Source: Ignavibacteria bacterium (GTDB lineage Bacteria; Bacteroidota; Ignavibacteria; UBA10030; UBA6906). Taken from it: 10,710 bases of DNA. The notes below the pieces were generated by a model. The model was not told the origin of the DNA, did no database searches, and saw nothing but the letters and a program-made list of their open reading frames with translations. This document shows, in pieces, positions 6,921 to 10,710 of this stretch. The stretch's first letter is position 1, and each line of letters starts with the position of its first letter. Location: NCBI GenBank assembly GCA_029859455.1, contig JAOUDE010000061.1, positions 1 through 10,710 of the forward strand, read 5' to 3'. The translations under genes and the position numbers were made by a program.

Positions 6921-6952
6921 CTGACAATCCAGAAACGGACGACGATGCCTGA
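6917..6952 (+). other. Possible 11-codon bridging mini-ORF between era and the DUF1015 gene
   Basis: An ATG overlaps the era stop (ATGA, 6917-6920) and opens a short frame coding MTDNPETDDDA. It ends at 6950-6952, eight bases past the first base of the DUF1015 start codon (6945). The DUF1015 start lacks a clear Shine-Dalgarno sequence, so reinitiation after this mini-ORF could couple its translation to era. It is too short for a coding test and may be chance. Confidence 0.2.
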
Positions 6953-8216
6953 AATAAAACCGTTCTGCGCCCTTCGCTATGATGCCGGAAAGGTCCGGAT
7001 CGCTGATGTGGTCGCTCCTCCGTATGATGTCATCTCGCCGGATCACCAGACACAGCTTTATGATCGGAGCCGGTACAATGTTGTTCGCCTTATTCTTGGA
7101 CGCGAGGAAGACCGGTATACGGAAGCGCGAACCAGTCTGCTGGCCTGGAAGGAAGAACAGATCCTCACCCGGGATGAGACGGAAGCAATCTATTTTCTGA
7201 CACAGTCGTTTGTCGGCCCTGACGGTATCAGCCATACCCGGCGGGGATTTATTGCGGTCTGCCGGGTCGAGGAATTTCAGACAGGAGCGGTGCTGCCTCA
7301 TGAGAAGACACTTTCGAAGCCGAAGGAGGATCGCCTCAAGCTTGCACAGGCGGCCAGAACGAATCTGAGTCAGATTTTCAGCATCTATTCCGATCCGGAG
7401 AATAAGATGGGAGAGCTTCTTGACCGGGGGATAACCGGAGCGCCACTCATTGAGGTCGAGTACGAAGGAGTGCTGAACAGATTATGGAGGAGCGCCGATG
7501 AGCCGCTGATTCGGGATGTCATGGCAGCAATGAAGGGACGGACGGTCCTGATCGCAGACGGCCATCATCGCTATGAGACGGCGCTGGCGTACCGGGATCT
7601 CATGCGGATCAAGACCGGCTCCGGTTCCGACGATGCTCCCTTCTCGTATACGATGATGTTTTTCTCCAGCATGGACGACAGGGGGCTGGTGGTCTTTCCC
7701 ACCCACCGCCTTGTGCACAGCCTCGACGGTTTCGACGCCGGAGCACTGATGACCGGACTGGGAGAGCACTTCGACATCACACCGTACGGCTCAAGGGATT
7801 CTCTGCTGGAGAGCCTCATCAGCCGCAGGGAATTCGCCTACGGTGTGATCGAAAGGGGCGGTTATCACCTGGCTGTACTGAAAGACCGGAGATCTCTTAA
7901 ATCGGTCATCGGTAGTCAGATTCCTCCTGAGGTACGGGAGCTTGATGTCACGCTCCTCCATTCCTATGTCCTGGAGGATCTTCTGAAGATCAGCCATGAG
8001 TCGCAGGAACGGAAGGAGCATCTGGAGTACGTCAAGAACGTCGAAGAGGCCGATGAGGCGGTACAGTCAGGCCGCGCCCAGCTTGCGTTTCTGATGAACG
8101 CGACGAAACTCGAGCAGATCAGGCGTGTTGCCAAGGCGGGCCATACGATGCCGCAGAAGTCGACATTCTTCTATCCAAAGCTGCTCTCGGGACTGCTTCT
8201 TTACCCTCTGGAATGA
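6945..8216 (+). CDS. DUF1015 family protein of unknown function
   Basis: This 423-residue protein, apparently cytosolic with no signal peptide or membrane segment, matches the DUF1015 family over full length. Family hallmarks are visible: VVAPPYDVIS near the N-terminus (22-31), LPHEKTL (117-123), IADGHHRYETA (203-213) and MPQKSTFFYPKLLSGLL near the C-terminus (402-418). The function is not established. The GHHRYETA segment resembles the GxxRY box of ParB and sulfiredoxin proteins, and ParB/Srx-fold free serine kinases (SerK, SbnI) are known. A nucleotide-dependent enzyme is therefore a reasonable guess, but only a guess. It starts 24 bases after era with no good ribosome binding site and is followed 15 bases later by the epimerase gene. 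No serA or serC is visible nearby, so the context does not settle the role. Confidence 0.88.
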   Translation: MPEIKPFCALRYDAGKVRIADVVAPPYDVISPDHQTQLYDRSRYNVVRLILGREEDRYTEARTSLLAWKEEQILTRDETEAIYFLTQSFVGPDGISHTRRGFIAVCRVEEFQTGAVLPHEKTLSKPKEDRLKLAQAARTNLSQIFSIYSDPENKMGELLDRGITGAPLIEVEYEGVLNRLWRSADEPLIRDVMAAMKGRTVLIADGHHRYETALAYRDLMRIKTGSGSDDAPFSYTMMFFSSMDDRGLVVFPTHRLVHSLDGFDAGALMTGLGEHFDITPYGSRDSLLESLISRREFAYGVIERGGYHLAVLKDRRSLKSVIGSQIPPEVRELDVTLLHSYVLEDLLKISHESQERKEHLEYVKNVEEADEAVQSGRAQLAFLMNATKLEQIRRVAKAGHTMPQKSTFFYPKLLSGLLLYPLE

Positions 8217-8231
8217 GCTCATGAGGAATAC

Positions 8232-8636
8232 ATGTACAAGAGACTGACCCATATCGGAATCGCAGTGAAGGATCTGGGGATTTCCGGTCCGGTCTTCGCG
8301 CGGCTGTTCGGGAGGAAGGAGGACCATATTGAAGAGGTTGCCGAACAACGTGTCAGGGCCATGTTCTTCAGGATTGGTGAGGGCGGAGTGGAACTCCTTG
8401 AGCCGACCGCAGCTGAGTCACCGATAGCGAAATTCCTGGAGAAACGCGGCGAAGGTGTTCACCATCTTTCTTTTGAAGTCGACGACATCGAAAAGGAGAT
8501 TGACCGGCTGACTGCCGAAGGCTTTGAGATGGTCGACAAAGTACCCCGACGGGGGGCTGATGGATTCCGAATCGCGTTTCTTCACCCGAAGTCGACAAAC
8601 GGCGTGCTGATCGAGATCAGCCAGAAAACCGACTGA
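8232..8636 (+). CDS. mce: Methylmalonyl-CoA epimerase (VOC/glyoxalase fold)
   Basis: The enzyme interconverts (S)- and (R)-methylmalonyl-CoA, linking propionyl-CoA carboxylation to the B12-dependent mutase and succinyl-CoA. The 134-residue length and a two-module vicinal-oxygen-chelate layout fit the family. Visible signatures are THIGIAV (6-12), ELLEPT (54-59), GEGVHHLSFEVDDI (73-86) and AFLHPKSTNGVLIEI (115-129). The likely metal ligands are His7, one of His77/His78 and Glu129, with the EQRV segment at 38-41 near the usual Gln position. GAGG (8223-8226) lies 5 bases before the ATG. The mutase and carboxylase genes are not in the window. uvrC begins 8 bases after the stop, so the pair is probably co-transcribed. 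Another VOC enzyme is possible but less likely, because the C-terminal signature is specific to this group. Confidence 0.9.
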   Translation: MYKRLTHIGIAVKDLGISGPVFARLFGRKEDHIEEVAEQRVRAMFFRIGEGGVELLEPTAAESPIAKFLEKRGEGVHHLSFEVDDIEKEIDRLTAEGFEMVDKVPRRGADGFRIAFLHPKSTNGVLIEISQKTD

Positions 8637-8644
8637 GATGCGAC

Positions 8645-10528
8645 GTGGAGCGTTCACCGATCCACATTACGATTACGGCTGATACTGTTTCGCTCTCCCA
8701 GAAGCTGGAAAATCTGCCGACGGGACCCGGCGTGTATCAGCACCGCGATGCCGACGGCAAAGTGCTCTATGTCGGCAAAGCGAAGAACATCCGAAGCCGG
8801 GTGCGCCAGTATTTTCAGATATCAAGGAAAGCGGATCCCCGCCTTGAGATGATGATCTCACGGGCGACCGATGTCGAGATCATTGTTACGGATTCGGAAG
8901 TCGAAGCGCTGATCCTCGAGTCGAACCTCATCAAACGCCTCAAACCCCGCTACAACGTCATTCTGAAGGATGACAAAAGCTATCCCTACATCGTCGTTAC
9001 GAATGAGCCGTTTTCACGGGTATTTGTCACGCGGCAGATACGGAAAGACGGCTCCCGGTACTTCGGACCGTATACTGATGTCAAGAATGTCCGTTCAGCC
9101 CTGAAGGCAGTCAGGGATATCTTCATGATCAGGAGTTGCAATTACTTCATCGATGATGAGGTGGTCGAGAAACGGAAGATTAAAGTCTGTCTCGACTATC
9201 ATATCAAGAAGTGTGAGGGGCCGTGTGAAGGACTTGTTTCGCAGGAAAGGTACGGGGCAATGATCGATCAGGTTGCCGGGCTCCTGGAGGGTAGGACCGG
9301 GGTCCTGATCGAGAGACTGGAAAAAGAGATGGAGCAGTTGGCAGGAGAGATGAGATTCGAAGACGCAGCGTTGATGCGGGACAGGATCAAGGGTCTCCGC
9401 GCATACAGTGAAAAGCAGAAGGTTGTGAGTCTTGACGGTTCGGACCGGGATATTGTGGGTCTTGCGGTCGAAGAGGATTCCGCGTGCGGGGTGGTCTTCA
9501 AGGTGCGGGAGGGAAAGATGGTGGGACGTCAGCACTACTACCTGGCAGGCGTGAGAGGGGCCGGCGGTAGTGAGGTGCTGGAGGCGTTGCTTCAGCAGTA
9601 TTATCTGTCGGCCGAGTTCGTTCCTCCGGAAGTTCTCATTCCGGAAGAGCCGGAGGCGGCGTCCACAATCGGGTCGTGGCTGACGGGTCGACGCGGGGAT
9701 GAGGTTCAGCTTGCCTGCCCGACGGAGGGCGAAGATGCCAAACTGGTCCGCCTCGCGAATCAGAACGCGCAGTTTCTTCTCGGGGAACTGAAGCTGCAGC
9801 GGCTGCAGCGTGCCGGCCAGATCCCGCATGCTGTCGATGCCCTAGCGAAGGATCTTCGCCTGAAGACCCTGCCGCGGAGAATCGAGTGTTTTGACATCTC
9901 CAACGTTCAGGGCCGTGATGCGGTTGCTTCTCTTGTCGTCTTCCGGGATGGAAAGGCGAAAAAGAGCGAGTACCGAAAGTTCCGGGTTCGTTCAGTCGAG
10001 GGTCCGGATGATTTCGCCAGTATGAGGGAGGTGATCCACCGGCGATACACACGGCTGGTGGAGGAACAGCAGGAACTGCCGGATCTCGTCATCGTTGACG
10101 GAGGAAAAGGGCAGCTCTCTTCGGCTGTCGATGTTCTTGATCAATTGGACCTGGGCGATATGGCCGTCATCGGTCTCGCGAAACGGCTCGAAGAGATCTT
10201 TGTCCCGGGGACCGGTGAGCCGGTTATCCTGCCGAAAGCATCCGCAAGCCTCAGGCTGCTCCAGAGGATTAGGGATGAAGCACACCGGTTCGCGATTACC
10301 TACCACCGTGCGGTGCGAAGCAAACGGACCCTCCAGACCGAACTCGATCTGATCAAAGGGATAGGAAAGAAGCGGGCCAGGGAACTGCTGGAAGCGTTTG
10401 GATCGGTTCAGGGTGTGAAATTTGCGACAGAGGAGCAGCTCGCGGAGATTGTGGGACGGAGTGTGGCGGAGAACATAAAAGAGCATTTCGAAACGGAGCA
10501 GGCCGACTCGCAGGGCGGGGCGGCCTGA
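8645..10528 (+). CDS. uvrC: Excinuclease ABC subunit C (UvrC)
   Basis: UvrC makes both incisions in nucleotide excision repair after UvrA/UvrB load on damage. The 627-residue protein (E. coli 610) has the N-terminal GIY-YIG nuclease (about 25-105) with GVY (29-31), LYVG (41-44), Arg50 and the metal-binding glutamate Glu92 in ALILESNLIK. Four cysteines (165, 182, 190, 194) match the spacing CX7CX3C, with one cysteine upstream, of the iron-sulfur cluster site reported in UvrC. A UVR domain that contacts UvrB spans about 222-255. The RNase H-like nuclease has Asp417 in FDISN, Asp485 in IVDGGKGQ and DEAHRFA (544-550). A helix-hairpin-helix region follows (about 567-605, LIKGIGKKRARELLEAFG). The GTG at 8645 is the only standard start at a sensible position; it adds about 16 residues before the conserved core and has only a weak GAG 7 bases upstream. 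It is the last gene of the block. Confidence 0.97.
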   Translation: MERSPIHITITADTVSLSQKLENLPTGPGVYQHRDADGKVLYVGKAKNIRSRVRQYFQISRKADPRLEMMISRATDVEIIVTDSEVEALILESNLIKRLKPRYNVILKDDKSYPYIVVTNEPFSRVFVTRQIRKDGSRYFGPYTDVKNVRSALKAVRDIFMIRSCNYFIDDEVVEKRKIKVCLDYHIKKCEGPCEGLVSQERYGAMIDQVAGLLEGRTGVLIERLEKEMEQLAGEMRFEDAALMRDRIKGLRAYSEKQKVVSLDGSDRDIVGLAVEEDSACGVVFKVREGKMVGRQHYYLAGVRGAGGSEVLEALLQQYYLSAEFVPPEVLIPEEPEAASTIGSWLTGRRGDEVQLACPTEGEDAKLVRLANQNAQFLLGELKLQRLQRAGQIPHAVDALAKDLRLKTLPRRIECFDISNVQGRDAVASLVVFRDGKAKKSEYRKFRVRSVEGPDDFASMREVIHRRYTRLVEEQQELPDLVIVDGGKGQLSSAVDVLDQLDLGDMAVIGLAKRLEEIFVPGTGEPVILPKASASLRLLQRIRDEAHRFAITYHRAVRSKRTLQTELDLIKGIGKKRARELLEAFGSVQGVKFATEEQLAEIVGRSVAENIKEHFETEQADSQGGAA

Positions 10529-10529
10529 A

Positions 10530-10710
10530 CCCCTTCGAGTCCTCTGCGGTCAGGGGCCCAAAGAAATGAACCGCAGAGATCGCGGAGTACACAAAGGGGG
10601 GTATTGTCTTTTCTCTGCGTTCTCTGCGCACCCCTCCGAGTCCTCTGCGGTTAAACACCAAGGCCCGAAGAATGAACGCAGAGATCGCAGAGCCGTTCAC
10701 AGAGTACGCA
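10530..10710. repeat. Intergenic repeat of 9-base CGCAGAG units in two longer copies
   Basis: The space after uvrC holds no gene. CGAGTCCTCTGCGGT occurs exactly at 10536-10550 and 10637-10651, and each copy is followed by GGCCCnAAGAA-like and CGCAGAGATCGC sequence, giving two diverged copies about 101 bases apart. Inside are 9-base units: CGCAGAGAT, CGCGGAGTA and CACAAAGGG at 10572-10598; CGCAGAGAT at 10677 and CACAGAGTA at 10698; and, inverted, TTCTCTGCG twice at 10611-10628. The forward block at 10572-10587 can pair with 10613-10628 (14 of 16 positions), and CTCTGCGGT (10542-10550) with ACCGCAGAG (10570-10578). The second copy runs off the window end. It resembles the dispersed GCAGAG-type intergenic repeats seen in many environmental genomes; its role is unknown. 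Confidence 0.75.

Noticed and set aside
8638..8682. 14-codon mini-ORF (ATG at 8638) overlapping the uvrC start
   Set aside because: It runs well into uvrC in another frame and does not end near the start codon, so it gives no coupling geometry. Likely chance.
1..10710. Search for an undescribed defence, mobile or biosynthetic system
   Set aside because: All long coding regions belong to recognisable families with full-length motifs. I saw no CRISPR-like array, recombinase or toxin-antitoxin pair, and no base-composition break.

Overview
The window is a chromosomal housekeeping region of a bacterium, of moderately high GC by eye. I saw no mobile element, CRISPR array, tRNA or rRNA, and no clear novel multi-gene system. 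The best taxonomic clue is the long SecA (about 1027 residues). It carries an extra charged N-terminal helical stretch and a block of about 80 residues after the DEAD-type ATPase motifs, the layout I associate with SecA of the Bacteroidetes/Chlorobi/Ignavibacteria group. Visible Shine-Dalgarno sequences before several genes argue against a typical crown Bacteroidetes and fit a Chlorobi/Ignavibacteria-like or other basal member. This placement is an inference.

Layout. Positions 1-70 are a short leader. A secreted DUF4097-type beta-repeat protein (71-970, +) follows. It converges with no intervening base on a lipoprotein D-alanyl-D-alanine carboxypeptidase of the S13/PBP4 family (971-2413, -). 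A 77-base divergent region (2414-2490) then holds overlapping candidate promoters for that carboxypeptidase and for secA.

From 2491 to 10528 six genes run in the same direction with gaps of 24 bases or less: secA, a glnB-type PII protein, era, a DUF1015 protein, methylmalonyl-CoA epimerase and uvrC. The spacing suggests one operon combining protein export, nitrogen/2-oxoglutarate sensing, ribosome assembly, propionate metabolism and nucleotide excision repair. The functions do not form one pathway, so the grouping looks like co-transcribed housekeeping genes. The main oddity is a hairpin plus U-tract that looks like an intrinsic terminator (5974-6002), lying inside the unusual N-terminal extension of era just after glnB. 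It could decouple or attenuate the downstream half of the operon.

After uvrC (10529-10710) there is no gene. The stretch holds a repeat built from 9-base CGCAGAG-type units on both strands inside two longer copies about 101 bases apart, and it runs off the window edge.
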